Assembly (NCBI RefSeq): GCF_020907245.1
Contig: NZ_JAJJWH010000019.1
Location: forward strand, 24,518 to 88,517
Source: Pontibacter harenae
Lineage (GTDB): Bacteria > Bacteroidota > Bacteroidia > Cytophagales > Hymenobacteraceae
Direction: 5' to 3'
DNA length: 64,000 nt
Shown in pieces: positions 1 through 8,453 of the stretch. The translations under genes were made by a program, and so were the position numbers. The notes beneath the pieces are model-generated. The model did no database searches, was not told the origin of the DNA, and saw only the letters and a program-made list of their open reading frames with translations. The stretch's first letter is position 1. Each line of letters starts with the position of its first letter.

Positions 1-220
1 AATCTTCATAAAAGTTAGGCAATTATTTCTAATAGCAATAAATATGTTAACCAATTATTAAAATATTATTATTAAAATCTTTAAACGATTTAAAAAGCAG
101 AAAGATAAAACATAGCAAAACCAAAATATTGTTAACTTGGCAGGAGCGGTTCGTTAAACAAATCAAATCTTAAACCGTTCTAAAAAAGCAGAACATATCT
201 TTAACTAAAAACATACTTGT

Positions 221-1645
221 ATGGGAAACGAACAGAACGAAGGAAAAAAGTTCTTAGAAAGTGTACTCCAGTATTTTGATCATGCGGCAAGCTTCTCACA
301 TTTATCGCCTGGTATCATATCCCAAATCAGAGCATGCAACAGTGTTTACAAAGTGTCCTTTCCTATAGAAGTAGATGGAAAAGTAGAGGTTGTTGAAGGC
401 ATTAGAGTACAACACAGTCACCACAAGCTACCTTCTAAAGGAGGCATCCGTTTTAGTATGCAAGTAGATGAAGATGAGGTGAAGGCGCTGGCTACACTTA
501 TGACGTTTAAATGCGCTGTAGTAGATGTGCCTTTTGGCGGAGCAAAGGGAGGTGTTAAAATTAACCCACGCACTAGTTCAGTTAAAACCTTAGAAAAAGT
601 AACCCGACGTTATGCAGCCGAGCTGATAAAGAAAAACCTTATCGGGCCAGGCATGGACGTACCTGCCCCTGATTACGGAACAGGAAGCCGAGAAATGGCT
701 TGGATTGCCGACACATACCAAGCCTTGAAGTATGGTGAAACAAATGCGCTAGGTTGCGTTACAGGTAAGCCTGTGGGGCAGGGCGGTATACGCGGAAGAG
801 CCGAAGCCACAGGTTTGGGTGTATATTATGGCATCAGAGAGTTACTCTCGGATACCGAGCTGCTGAAGGGCAGAGGTATTGAAGCGGGTTCTATGGAAGG
901 CAGAAGCATTATTGTGCAAGGCCTTGGTAACGTTGGTTATCACGCAGCCTATTTCTGCCAGCAGGACGGTGCTCTGATTACGGGCATTGCTGAGCGCGAA
1001 GGCGGTATTTATGATCCGAATGGCATAGATGTACAAGATGCATTCAAGCATCGTAGCGAGACAGGCTCTATTCTTAACTACAAGAATGCAAAGAACATCG
1101 AGAACTCTGTCGACCTACTGGAGGAAGAGTGCGATGTACTAATCCCAGCCGCTTTGGAAAACCAGATCCACAGTGGCAACGCAGCAAACATAAAAGCAAA
1201 AATTGTTGCAGAAGGTGCTAACGGACCAGTAACAAAAGATGCTGAGCAGATTCTACTGGAGAAAGGCATTATTATTCTGCCAGACCTTTACCTAAATGCA
1301 GGTGGGGTTACAGTTTCCTACTTCGAGTGGCTCAAGAACCTTTCTAACGTTCGATTTGGCCGTATGGGAAAACGAGCGGAGGAGTCGCACTTCAGACGTA
1401 TAGTAAACGCTATAGAATCTACTTCTGGCAAAACCATGTCAGCAAACGAAAGAGCATTGCTGATACACGGTTCTGATGAGATAGACTTAGTACGTTCTGG
1501 TTTGGAAGACACTATGATAAATGCCTACCACGAAATACGGGATGTGATGGATAAGAAAGGGATTCCTGATTTAAGGACAGCTGCCTTCTTAACCGCCATT
1601 GAAAAAATTGGTGTAAGCTACGAGGCTTTAGGAATTTTCCCTTGA
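221..1645 (+). CDS. Glu/Leu/Phe/Val dehydrogenase family protein (probable glutamate dehydrogenase)
   Basis: Oxidative deamination of glutamate (or reductive amination of 2-oxoglutarate), a cytosolic link between nitrogen and carbon metabolism. The N-terminal half carries the family signature: KGGIRF followed by a DEVKALATLMTFKCA segment and PFGGAKGG, which holds the catalytic lysines. PAPDYGTG follows. The C-terminal half has a Rossmann nucleotide-binding loop, VQGLGNVG. At 474 aa it is somewhat longer than the usual 410-450. The ATG at 221 gives the full N-terminus and follows a long AT-rich leader. The gene stands alone and runs convergently into a small gene on the other strand. NAD versus NADP preference and exact substrate cannot be read from sequence alone, but glutamate is the usual substrate in this phylum. 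Confidence 0.93.
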   Translation: MGNEQNEGKKFLESVLQYFDHAASFSHLSPGIISQIRACNSVYKVSFPIEVDGKVEVVEGIRVQHSHHKLPSKGGIRFSMQVDEDEVKALATLMTFKCAVVDVPFGGAKGGVKINPRTSSVKTLEKVTRRYAAELIKKNLIGPGMDVPAPDYGTGSREMAWIADTYQALKYGETNALGCVTGKPVGQGGIRGRAEATGLGVYYGIRELLSDTELLKGRGIEAGSMEGRSIIVQGLGNVGYHAAYFCQQDGALITGIAEREGGIYDPNGIDVQDAFKHRSETGSILNYKNAKNIENSVDLLEEECDVLIPAALENQIHSGNAANIKAKIVAEGANGPVTKDAEQILLEKGIIILPDLYLNAGGVTVSYFEWLKNLSNVRFGRMGKRAEESHFRRIVNAIESTSGKTMSANERALLIHGSDEIDLVRSGLEDTMINAYHEIRDVMDKKGIPDLRTAAFLTAIEKIGVSYEALGIFP

Positions 1646-1667
1646 TATACTAATATAGCTACTAAAC

Positions 1668-2117
1668 TTACAAAAGGTCAGGGTGCAGCAGTCCAGCATC
1701 CTGGCCTTTTTGCACATTATGCAGCCAGTGCAAAGCTTCGTCTGCATCAGTAAAGTAATTAATTTTTAAGTACTCATGTATAACCTGCACACGCTCTAGC
1801 TGGTAATGGCTTACGATAGCCTTGAAGTGACCTTCAGAAAACACAACTGCTAGAAAAAAATCAGCATACAACAATTTGTACACTTTTGGATAATATTCAT
1901 AAACCAACCAAGCTTCCTGCTCTCGGCTTAATGCTCCAATCAAAGTAAGATCTGTACAAAAACAAATTAGACTCTCATGACGAGTAAGGAAAGCAAGTAT
2001 TTCTAAATTAGCTTCTTTAAAAGCCTTGAATCCAGGTTTTGACTTCCACCTAGTTTGCACAATCTGCAAACCTTCATAAAACGACACACAAACTATTGGT
2101 GTCTCAAATATCACCAT
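1668..2117 (-). CDS. Hypothetical protein, STAS/SpoIIAA-like fold suspected
   Basis: A 149-aa cytosolic protein with no signal peptide. I cannot name it from a single motif. It shares a scaffold with the 138-aa protein at 4410-4826: a Trp/Lys-rich strand near residue 25, an FKAF/FREG helix, a conserved DLTLIG/DLRDIG turn around residue 60, a following E-x-x-W helix, a hydrophobic strand ending in V-S (or C-S), and a C-terminal F-x-D-x-x-x-A-x-x-WL helix. This alternation of strands and helices resembles STAS/SpoIIAA-like domains, which in many Cytophagales are annotated only as hypothetical. The resemblance to STAS is inference; the relation between the two local proteins is visible directly. 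Confidence 0.6.
   Translation of the reverse strand: MVIFETPIVCVSFYEGLQIVQTRWKSKPGFKAFKEANLEILAFLTRHESLICFCTDLTLIGALSREQEAWLVYEYYPKVYKLLYADFFLAVVFSEGHFKAIVSHYQLERVQVIHEYLKINYFTDADEALHWLHNVQKGQDAGLLHPDLL
1672..1711 (+). terminator. Hairpin terminator of the dehydrogenase gene
   Basis: The arm AAAAGGTCAGG (1672-1682) pairs with CCTGGCCTTTT (1700-1710), with one G-U pair, and is followed by a short T run on the + strand. It overlaps the last codons of the convergent gene at 1668-2117, so those C-terminal residues are partly dictated by the terminator. Confidence 0.6.
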
Positions 2118-2404
2118 ACACTCAAAAATTGGATATTTAAAATGTACCGAAATGTATGTACTTTTAAATAAATTATCAAATAACTATATATAAAAAGCTT
2201 AGAAAAATTAAAAAACACACTTAAAACAAGTAATTACTCTAACCCTTCAATTCAGCAATACTTTATTGCACCAAATATTCATACTTTTCATAAAGCCATA
2301 ATCTCACTTCTTGCACTTAACGTTTAAACAAACATTTACATCATTTCCCATTGATTGATATTAATCTAAGAAGCATTGAAACAACTCACGTTCCGCAATT
2401 AGGT
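2118..2404. other. AT-rich intergenic region
   Basis: About 290 bases between two minus-strand genes, upstream of the 1668-2117 gene. It is AT-rich with many short A and T runs. No open frame, RNA gene or convincing promoter box was recognised. It should hold the promoter of the 1668-2117 gene. Confidence 0.5.
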
Positions 2405-2450
2405 AAAATCAAAAGCGCCAACACTTTCAGGTGTTGGCGCTTTTGATTTT
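2405..2450 (-). terminator. Strong hairpin terminator of the M61 protease gene
   Basis: A perfect 20-bp inverted repeat (2405-2424 with 2431-2450) with a 6-base loop. The arms have a GC-rich core, GCGCCAACAC, and A/T-rich outer parts that provide a T run on the minus strand. It lies 19 bases past the stop codon at 2470. Confidence 0.85.
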
Positions 2451-2469
2451 CTTTATGGATTGGGAATTA

Positions 2470-4281
2470 CTACACAGACTCTGTGTTTAGCCACTTCCTA
2501 AGTATTTTGTTTTGCTGCTCTGTAGGGTTACTTACTCGTTGGAACTGGTAACGCACACTTTGGTCTTTCACCATTGGCACCTCTAGTACCAGTAGCTTAC
2601 CGTCACGAGCAACTACTACTTCAAGCTTCTCACCTATGGCTCTGCCGCTAAGTAAATTTTTGATGTTGTTGTTATCTACTCGGAAACCATCGATAGCTAC
2701 TAGTTCATCATTTACATTGATGCCGCCTTCCCAGGCACTGCTATTGCGCGAAACGCCTCTCACCATAACTTTGCCATCTGTATCAGATGTTGATGCACCC
2801 CAGTCTATGGCAACCATGTTCTCGTTTACGTTCACCAGTTGTAGGCCAGCAGCGCTAAAGTACTCGTTGTAGTTAGGAGATTTTGTACCGTTGATGTAAT
2901 TCTGGAAGAAAGCATCCATACTTTTGCCAGCTACGGCCTCAATGCCTTCTTTCATCTCTTTCTCGGTGTAGCCTCTGCCTAACTTTTTGTAGTACCGCTC
3001 ATACATATAGCGCATTACATCATCCAGGCTTTTCTCTCCTGCTGTAGTTCTCATAATTTCCATGTTCAGCAAGTGTCCTATTACGCCACCCTTTGTATAA
3101 TATGATACCTCCGCATTGTTTGAGTTCTCGTTGCGTCTGTAGTACTTAATCCAAGCATCAAAGCTTGATTCTGCCACTGTCTGTATTTTGTTTCCAGGAG
3201 TGTTCTCAACAGAATTGATACTTCCTGCCACTATGTTCAGGTAATTATCAGGAGAAACAAATCCTGCTCTGCGAACAATCAAATCGTCGTAATAGCTTGT
3301 GATACCTTCCGACACCCAAAGCAGAGAAGTATAGTTTTCTTCGTTGTAGTTGAATGGCCCTAAAGCCAAAGGTCGCAGGCGTTTCACATTCCATAAGTGA
3401 AAGTACTCGTGCGCCACTAAGCTTAAAAAGCCTCTGTAGCCACTTTCAGTACCATAGTTCCAGCGAGTTGTTTGCAGCGTAGTAGAGTTTAAGTGCTCCA
3501 GACCACCGCCACCGCGGTTCAGATTGTGCACAATAAACAAGTAGCGATCTACTGGAAGCTCTCCGATAACGGCAATGGCGTTTTCAGTTACCTTTTTCAT
3601 GTCGGCCATCAGGCGCTCAGGGTCGTAGTTGCCCTCGCCGTACATAGCCACTTCGTGCGGCACACCATTCGTCGTAAACTGGTACACCTCGTGGGTACCT
3701 ATCTCGAAAGGAGAGTCAGCCAAAATATCATAATTCGGGAAAGTGTAATTAAACTTTCCAGTGCTCTTAAGCCCTGTTGAAACGGTGTTCCAGCCTTCGT
3801 AAGGCTTCACAACAACGGTTCCGTCTTCTTTCTCATACCCTTCTGGGTACATAAAAATGCTGGTGCCATTTACATAGCCATGAGAGGCATCGAGGAAGCT
3901 TGTACGTACACTTAACTCATAAGCATATACATCGTAGCTAACCTGCACCACATCAGCACGGTTGCTGTAAACGCGCCAGGTGTTTTTGTCAATTTTCTCA
4001 GCTTGTAGCGAATTTCCGTTTTTATCTGTCGCCTTAAAGCTTTCTACATTTTTAGCAAACTCCCTTACCAGGTAAGAGCCTGGGGCCCACACTGGCATGG
4101 TAAAGTCTACGTATTTTTTCTTTGCGCCCGTTAGCTCTACGCCCACATTAAAGTAATGGGTATGAGGCTCAGGCATGGACAAGGTGTAGGTAATTTCAGC
4201 ACCAAAGGCTGTAGAAGCTGTTACCACGAACAGCAGCGCAAACAGAAAGAGTGATTGTTTTAGTTGCTTTAGTTTATGCAT
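2470..4281 (-). CDS. M61 family metallopeptidase with C-terminal PDZ domain
   Basis: Secreted or periplasmic zinc aminopeptidase of the M61 (glycyl aminopeptidase) family, 603 aa. Residues 1-28 form a clear signal peptide ending in TAFGAE. The N-terminal beta domain precedes a gluzincin core: HEYFH at about 291-295 holds the zinc histidines and catalytic glutamate, followed by LWNVKRLRP and WVSEGITSYYDDL, which supplies the third ligand. The C-terminal 110 residues form a PDZ domain (VMVRGVSRNSSAWEGG, then VAIDGFRV). This architecture matches the usual M61-PDZ proteins of Bacteroidota. It is transcribed alone and ends at a strong terminator. It sits between two related STAS-like genes, with no evident functional link. 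Confidence 0.93.
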   Translation of the reverse strand: MHKLKQLKQSLFLFALLFVVTASTAFGAEITYTLSMPEPHTHYFNVGVELTGAKKKYVDFTMPVWAPGSYLVREFAKNVESFKATDKNGNSLQAEKIDKNTWRVYSNRADVVQVSYDVYAYELSVRTSFLDASHGYVNGTSIFMYPEGYEKEDGTVVVKPYEGWNTVSTGLKSTGKFNYTFPNYDILADSPFEIGTHEVYQFTTNGVPHEVAMYGEGNYDPERLMADMKKVTENAIAVIGELPVDRYLFIVHNLNRGGGGLEHLNSTTLQTTRWNYGTESGYRGFLSLVAHEYFHLWNVKRLRPLALGPFNYNEENYTSLLWVSEGITSYYDDLIVRRAGFVSPDNYLNIVAGSINSVENTPGNKIQTVAESSFDAWIKYYRRNENSNNAEVSYYTKGGVIGHLLNMEIMRTTAGEKSLDDVMRYMYERYYKKLGRGYTEKEMKEGIEAVAGKSMDAFFQNYINGTKSPNYNEYFSAAGLQLVNVNENMVAIDWGASTSDTDGKVMVRGVSRNSSAWEGGINVNDELVAIDGFRVDNNNIKNLLSGRAIGEKLEVVVARDGKLLVLEVPMVKDQSVRYQFQRVSNPTEQQNKILRKWLNTESV

Positions 4282-4409
4282 GTTGTATGATTGGATTTAG
4301 TCAAAGCTACGGCATTTTACAATAATTATGCAGCTTTTCAAAATCCGACCATACTACAGGCGCTAACCTGTTTCACTTAAATAACAGAAGATTTGTTCTG
4401 AAGAAAGAG

Positions 4410-4826
4410 TTACTTAGCCAATTTCTTGCCTAGCCAATGTTCAGCCTTCTCAAGATCACAGAATGTGTTTAGGATAACAAAGGAGTTATAGGTCTTGAGC
4501 CCAAGCTTCCCTACTGCCTTCAGCAAATTTTTGTAGCAAGATTTAGAGCACACGATCGCCATATAATTCGATGGCCCTAAGGTCATCATCATCATCGGGA
4601 AAAGATGAAGCTGAATCCATGTGTTATCCTCTTCGTTTAGCTCCCCTATGTCACGTAAATCAAGCAACCATTGCTTAACCTTGTGCTCCAAAGCAAAGCG
4701 ATATGCCTGCATCAACCCCTCTCTAAACTCATTGGAATTAAAGCTAGTGTGGCACTTGATAAAGTTAATTCTTTTCTCCTCATCATAAAGGGCCTCTATC
4801 GAATCTGCACCGTAAACCATTACCAT
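4410..4826 (-). CDS. Hypothetical protein, STAS/SpoIIAA-like, paralogue of the 1668-2117 product
   Basis: A 138-aa cytosolic protein without signal peptide. It shares the scaffold of the 149-aa protein at 1668-2117: an F-x-E-G helix, a W-x-L-DLRDIG-x-L turn, an N-T-W helix, an A-I-V-C-S strand and a closing F-C-D-x-x-x-A-x-HWL helix. Such proteins often serve as small regulatory domains (anti-anti-sigma type), but no partner kinase or sigma regulator is next to it. The presumed phosphoserine site of classical STAS proteins cannot be located with confidence. Function is unassigned. Confidence 0.6.
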   Translation of the reverse strand: MVMVYGADSIEALYDEEKRINFIKCHTSFNSNEFREGLMQAYRFALEHKVKQWLLDLRDIGELNEEDNTWIQLHLFPMMMMTLGPSNYMAIVCSKSCYKNLLKAVGKLGLKTYNSFVILNTFCDLEKAEHWLGKKLAK

Positions 4827-5063
4827 TCTTAATTAATTCTTTATACTTACCACCGCTGTAGTTACTGCTACGGTTCGAATATATGTACAATGATTTCAAA
4901 AAATATAACAAAATGGTTAAAAAGGTAAACCTTTGTGTGAAAAGCTATAATATTGTGGTAAACAGCAAAATACACCAAGTTTGCTCTGTTCAGAAAAAGC
5001 ATAGGGTAAAGCGAAAGGAATTATAACATCCTATCTGCCTGTTAGAAGTGAAAGCATAAGAAT

Positions 5064-5639
5064 ATGAAAAAGAAAATATGCCTGTTATTATTTCCATTTA
5101 CCTTTCTCGCCTACCTCGGTTCTTCTGCTCCCGACAGTGCAGCTAAGCCCCCGAAACATACGCTAGAAGCCGCTGCTACTAACAACATAACTAGTGAAGA
5201 GCCCGCCAGTAAGGCAGAACCAGGAAATATTAGAGCTTTAATAGATTACGCCTTCACCTTTATGGGTAGCCCATATGTTTATGCTGGCATTTCTCCCGAA
5301 GGCTTCGACTGCTCTGGTTTTACCAAGTATGTATTTCAGAAATTTGGAGTAAGCTTACCACATTCTTCAGGTCTACAGGCCACAACAGGAGTTAAGGTAG
5401 ATCGCCATAAAGCTCGCCTAGGTGATGTTGTGATCTTTACAGGTACGAACCCAAGTGTCAGGAAACCAGGACACGTCGGAATCGTTATTTCCTCTCCAGG
5501 CGATACCATCACCTTTATTCATGCTTCCTCAAACGGAGGTGTTAAAGTAAGCAAGGTAGAGGGCACCCGCTACAACACCAGATTTTTGGAAATAAGAAGG
5601 GTAATTGACAAAGAGTTGAAAAGTATATCAGCAAAGTAA
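5064..5639 (+). CDS. NlpC/P60 family peptidoglycan hydrolase
   Basis: Exported cysteine peptidase that cleaves cell-wall peptides, probably the D-glutamyl to diamino-acid bond. Residues 1-21 are a signal peptide. A low-complexity linker (about 22-52) precedes the NlpC/P60 domain. The catalytic triad is visible: Cys83 in FDCSGF, His137 in PGHVGIV and His153 in FIHAS. The usual GSPYVYAG motif lies just before the cysteine. At 191 aa it is a compact single-domain enzyme without SH3 or LysM modules, so it may be a housekeeping wall-remodelling enzyme. It is a single gene with a 237-base AT-rich region upstream. Confidence 0.9.
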   Translation: MKKKICLLLFPFTFLAYLGSSAPDSAAKPPKHTLEAAATNNITSEEPASKAEPGNIRALIDYAFTFMGSPYVYAGISPEGFDCSGFTKYVFQKFGVSLPHSSGLQATTGVKVDRHKARLGDVVIFTGTNPSVRKPGHVGIVISSPGDTITFIHASSNGGVKVSKVEGTRYNTRFLEIRRVIDKELKSISAK

Positions 5640-5769
5640 GCTAACTAGCTCCTACCCTTTTCAAATTTGATGAACTAAGAATAGTAGATTGTTTATAACA
5701 TTTAAGGCTATTTCCGTAGAAAAAGTATGTAACATTCTGCCATAAGCAGCTTAAATTTTATAGACAGAC

Positions 5770-6137
5770 ATGGTTTATCCTTTTGTAGCGAATATAATCA
5801 ATGCCCTCCTACTGATTGTAGCAGGCTTCACGGTTTATTTTACAAACTCTGCCCGCCCCTATACAGATCTGATAGCACCAGCATTCTGTTCCTGGCATGC
5901 AGCTTTCAACTTCGTGAACGCAATAGATTTGTTTTTTACACTATTACAGCTCTTACACTCCTTCTAGGTTTCGTGATAATGCATCGCATAAATCCAGAGA
6001 CCTTTGGTTGGGATCTGCTCCACATACTGTTGCTCCTGATGGTGATAAGCTGTTTTATAGCTTCCGTTGTTTATGTTGGCTCTTTTTTGAGGGAACGTCG
6101 CGTGGGCGGTGGCAACATCTACAAAAAGGATTTATAG
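5770..6137 (+). pseudogene. Small multi-pass membrane protein gene interrupted by a frameshift
   Basis: Frame 1 opens at ATG 5770 and encodes a membrane segment (ANIINALLLIVAGFTVYF) and SARPYTDLIAPAF, then becomes unlike a membrane protein and stops at 5967. A second frame, open from before the break to the TAG at 6137, continues with a hydrophobic segment (ILFLACSF), a charged loop (QLRERNRF), two more membrane segments and a basic tail ending in NIYKKDL. Joining them near 5884-5885 gives one coherent protein of about 122 aa with four hydrophobic segments. One missing T (TTT read as TT) would restore it. It resembles the small four-helix membrane proteins common in Cytophagales. Sequencing error and true decay are both possible. 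Confidence 0.65.
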
Positions 6138-6157
6138 ACAGAAAGGGCTAGAAAGTA

Positions 6158-6198
6158 TAAATGCCAGATGTAGCCCGTCAAGTTACATCTGGCATTTA
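6158..6198 (+). terminator. 15-bp hairpin downstream of the membrane protein gene
   Basis: Perfect inverted repeat, TAAATGCCAGATGTA (6158-6172) with its complement at 6184-6198, and an 11-base loop. There is no strong T run after it, so it may be a weak terminator or an RNA-stabilising hairpin for the gene ending at 6137. Confidence 0.5.
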
Positions 6199-6890
6199 AG
6201 AATCCTTCTTCGTCTTATTAAGCGGCACCCTGCTATTCAGTGGCACCATCTAAAAAGACCAGAGGCAAAATTTACTGCGCAAGCAGTAAGGATACTGCTT
6301 ACTAAGCCAGTTCACAATTAGTGTGAACAATAATACCTCGGCTTACTAAGACGTCTGATGGATTAGACATAGCACCTCCTTTCTCTAAAGTCCGACATAC
6401 ACTCTGAGCATTCAACAGATTAACGAAATCTTATAGAAGCTTAAACCAGAGCCGTAGCACTCGCTACTGTTTTATAAAGATAAAATAACGCCGAATAGTT
6501 CACAAGGTTTAACACATATTTTTATACAGCCTTCTTACTTAAATCATAATTATAGTAAATCAGTAAAAGCAATAAGCCTTAAATTAAACACAATAAATTT
6601 ATTATCAATTAGTTATAAAACAAATAATCAGCAGCAAGTGCATTCTTTTCTGTACAAAAAAATTTATGCCTGAAATACAAATTGCAGCTTTAGCTCATAA
6701 ATTGGCTTTAAGCACACCTGTATCAAGCTTTACTCCTGAAGCTTAACATAAAATTCTCTAGAGATTCTTTCTCTAATTTGTAGTTCTAGGGCTATAATAT
6801 ACTGAAACTATAGCATCATTTTTTTATTGAAAATAAGTAGAACTATTTTATATTTAAACTCTTATACCAACAACTACAACTAACATAATC
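6199..6890. other. Long AT-rich intergenic region
   Basis: Nearly 700 bases before the DUF2147 gene. Very AT-rich, especially 6500-6880. I see no coding frame with convincing codon use, no tRNA-like cloverleaf and no clear repeat. It presumably contains the promoter for the 6891 gene. Confidence 0.45.
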
Positions 6891-7322
6891 ATGAAAAGGA
6901 ATCTTTTGACTCTTGTGGTGCTTATGCTACTTTCTTCGTACGCATGGGCCCAAAGCTTATCACCCATTGGCATATGGACAAACGAGGAAGGCAAAGCTCA
7001 GTTCGAAATTTACAAGTGTGGCAATAAACTCTGCGGCAAAATTGTGTCTTTAAGAGAACCAACTAAAAACGGCAAAGCAAAAGTAGATGAAAACAACCCT
7101 GACAAAGCGAAAAGGAATGTACCGCTGCAAGGGCTGGTTTTTTTGAAAGGGTTTGAATACGATGGCGACAACAAATGGGACGAAGGCACTATCTACGATC
7201 CCGAAAGTGGCAAGACTTATTCCTGCTACATGAAGATGGAAAGTAAAGACAAAATGGAGGTTAAAGGATATATTGGCTTCTCCTTGATAGGCAGGTCCCA
7301 GACCTGGACAAGAGTTAAGTAG
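6891..7322 (+). CDS. DUF2147 domain-containing exported protein
   Basis: A 143-aa secreted protein with a signal peptide at residues 1-20 (ending YAWAQS). The mature part has the DUF2147 pattern: an IGIWTNEEGKAQFEIYKCG start, KLCGKIVSL, and late blocks DGDNKWDEGTIYDPESGKTYSC and FSLIGRSQTWTRV. The family folds as a small lipocalin-like barrel, and its cellular role is not established. Two conserved cysteines (in YKCGNKLCGK) are present. The gene is solitary, preceded by a long AT-rich region and followed at once by a strong terminator. Confidence 0.9.
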   Translation: MKRNLLTLVVLMLLSSYAWAQSLSPIGIWTNEEGKAQFEIYKCGNKLCGKIVSLREPTKNGKAKVDENNPDKAKRNVPLQGLVFLKGFEYDGDNKWDEGTIYDPESGKTYSCYMKMESKDKMEVKGYIGFSLIGRSQTWTRVK

Positions 7323-7326
7323 AAAT

Positions 7327-7358
7327 AAAAAAGGTTAGCATAACTGCTAACCTTTTTT
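7327..7358 (+). terminator. Rho-independent terminator, bidirectional
   Basis: Perfect 14-bp stem AAAAAAGGTTAGCA (7327-7340) with TGCTAACCTTTTTT (7345-7358) and a 4-base loop. It has T runs on both strands and so can serve both the + gene ending at 7322 and the minus gene ending at 7427. Confidence 0.88.
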
Positions 7359-7426
7359 ATTTCACCCTTTACAGATTTATAAACTATAAATAAAGGCCTA
7401 AGGTTACACCCTAAGCCACTTTTTGA

Positions 7427-7888
7427 CTAATACACCTGCAGTATCTTATATTCTTTATCCCTAAACACAAAGCTATCGCCTGCTGATTTGCCAGCCATTG
7501 CTTTATATATTGGAGACATCCCCGATATGGCGAAAAACTCATCTCCCTCAATTTCTATTTTCCCAAGGCTCACACCAATAAAGTAATTTTGGAGTTCTGT
7601 AAACACCACAGCACCCAACGATACTTCTGTGTTTACTTTAGTGGCATTCACGCGTCGGAGCAGCCCCATAGTTGAGATGAGTTCATCCAACTGCTTCGCA
7701 AACATGTCGCGCTGAATCTGGCAAGCCTCCCTAAAAGATTCAAATTTGTCTTCCATAGCACCCTGATGCTCGTTTGCGCTCTCTTGTGCCACGTCCATAG
7801 CGTCTTTTGCAGCTTTCATCTGCATATTCAGCAGCTTATTGCTCTCCTGCAACAGCCGCTTTTTTAATTCTAGTTCTTGTGTCAGCAT
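7427..7888 (-). CDS. GreA/GreB-like C-terminal domain protein with N-terminal coiled coil
   Basis: A 153-aa cytosolic protein. Residues 1-75 form a long charged helical hairpin with heptad character (KKRLLQESNKLLNMQMKAAK and onward). Residues 85-153 match the Gre-factor FKBP-like C-terminal domain: YFIGVSLGKIEIEGDEFF, AISGMSPIYKAMAGKSAGD, FVFRDKEYKI. This two-part layout resembles transcript-cleavage factors that enter the RNA polymerase secondary channel. The acidic tip typical of GreA is not obvious, and an NEHQGAMEDKFES turn occupies the equivalent position. Homologues in this phylum are often mislabelled 3-oxoacyl-ACP synthase. A role at RNA polymerase is inference. Confidence 0.75.
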   Translation of the reverse strand: MLTQELELKKRLLQESNKLLNMQMKAAKDAMDVAQESANEHQGAMEDKFESFREACQIQRDMFAKQLDELISTMGLLRRVNATKVNTEVSLGAVVFTELQNYFIGVSLGKIEIEGDEFFAISGMSPIYKAMAGKSAGDSFVFRDKEYKILQVY

Positions 7889-8453
7889 GGTTTGTTTTTT
7901 ATACCACTATTTAAGCTGCCTGTTCCCCTACACGTGTTTGTAAACCAACAGGCACATTTCGTTAAGAAAGTTTCAATCAGAATCAACTGAATCTGTACAC
8001 AGCCTGCCGAAAGAAAAAAAGGAAAAATCGAACAGGCAAAAGTAAAACCAACTAGTTGGTTAGATGTTTTAGAAGACGGCAACTAATTGCGATTAAACGT
8101 TTTATTTAATTTAATGTTAAGTCCAATCACTAAGATATTTTGCTCCTACGCTTAATATCACTACCAACTTCTACAATTGGCAGACAAACAGTTGGCCTTT
8201 TACAATCCTAAACGAGCTTAAAGTCTTACAAAATGAGCAAGTATTGAGTGACACTTTAGCAAAAAAGCGTTTCTGCGCAGTAACTACCATCCAAAGCTTA
8301 TTTCCTCTTCAAAAAGACTAAGCCTTACGAGGCACTTAAGATAAATTCAAAAAAATAACTCTAAAGCAAAACTAAAAAGGACATCTAATTTTAAATCTCA
8401 TGTATTTTAGATAATTTTCAACAGCGATATAAGTTTTCTTAAGCGTCTATAAC
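7889..8453. other. Intergenic region between divergent genes
   Basis: About 565 bases separating the minus Gre-like gene and the + T9SS protein gene. It must hold both promoters. No convincing -7 box, structured RNA or small gene was recognised. A 66-codon minus-strand frame here looks random. Confidence 0.45.

Noticed and set aside
6109..6321. 70-codon plus frame after the broken membrane gene
   Set aside because: It overlaps the end of the membrane gene and runs through the 15-bp hairpin; composition is random and no family is recognised.
7882..8082. 66-codon minus frame upstream of the Gre-like gene
   Set aside because: Overlaps the Gre-like start and has Cys/Phe-rich random composition; no homologue recognised.
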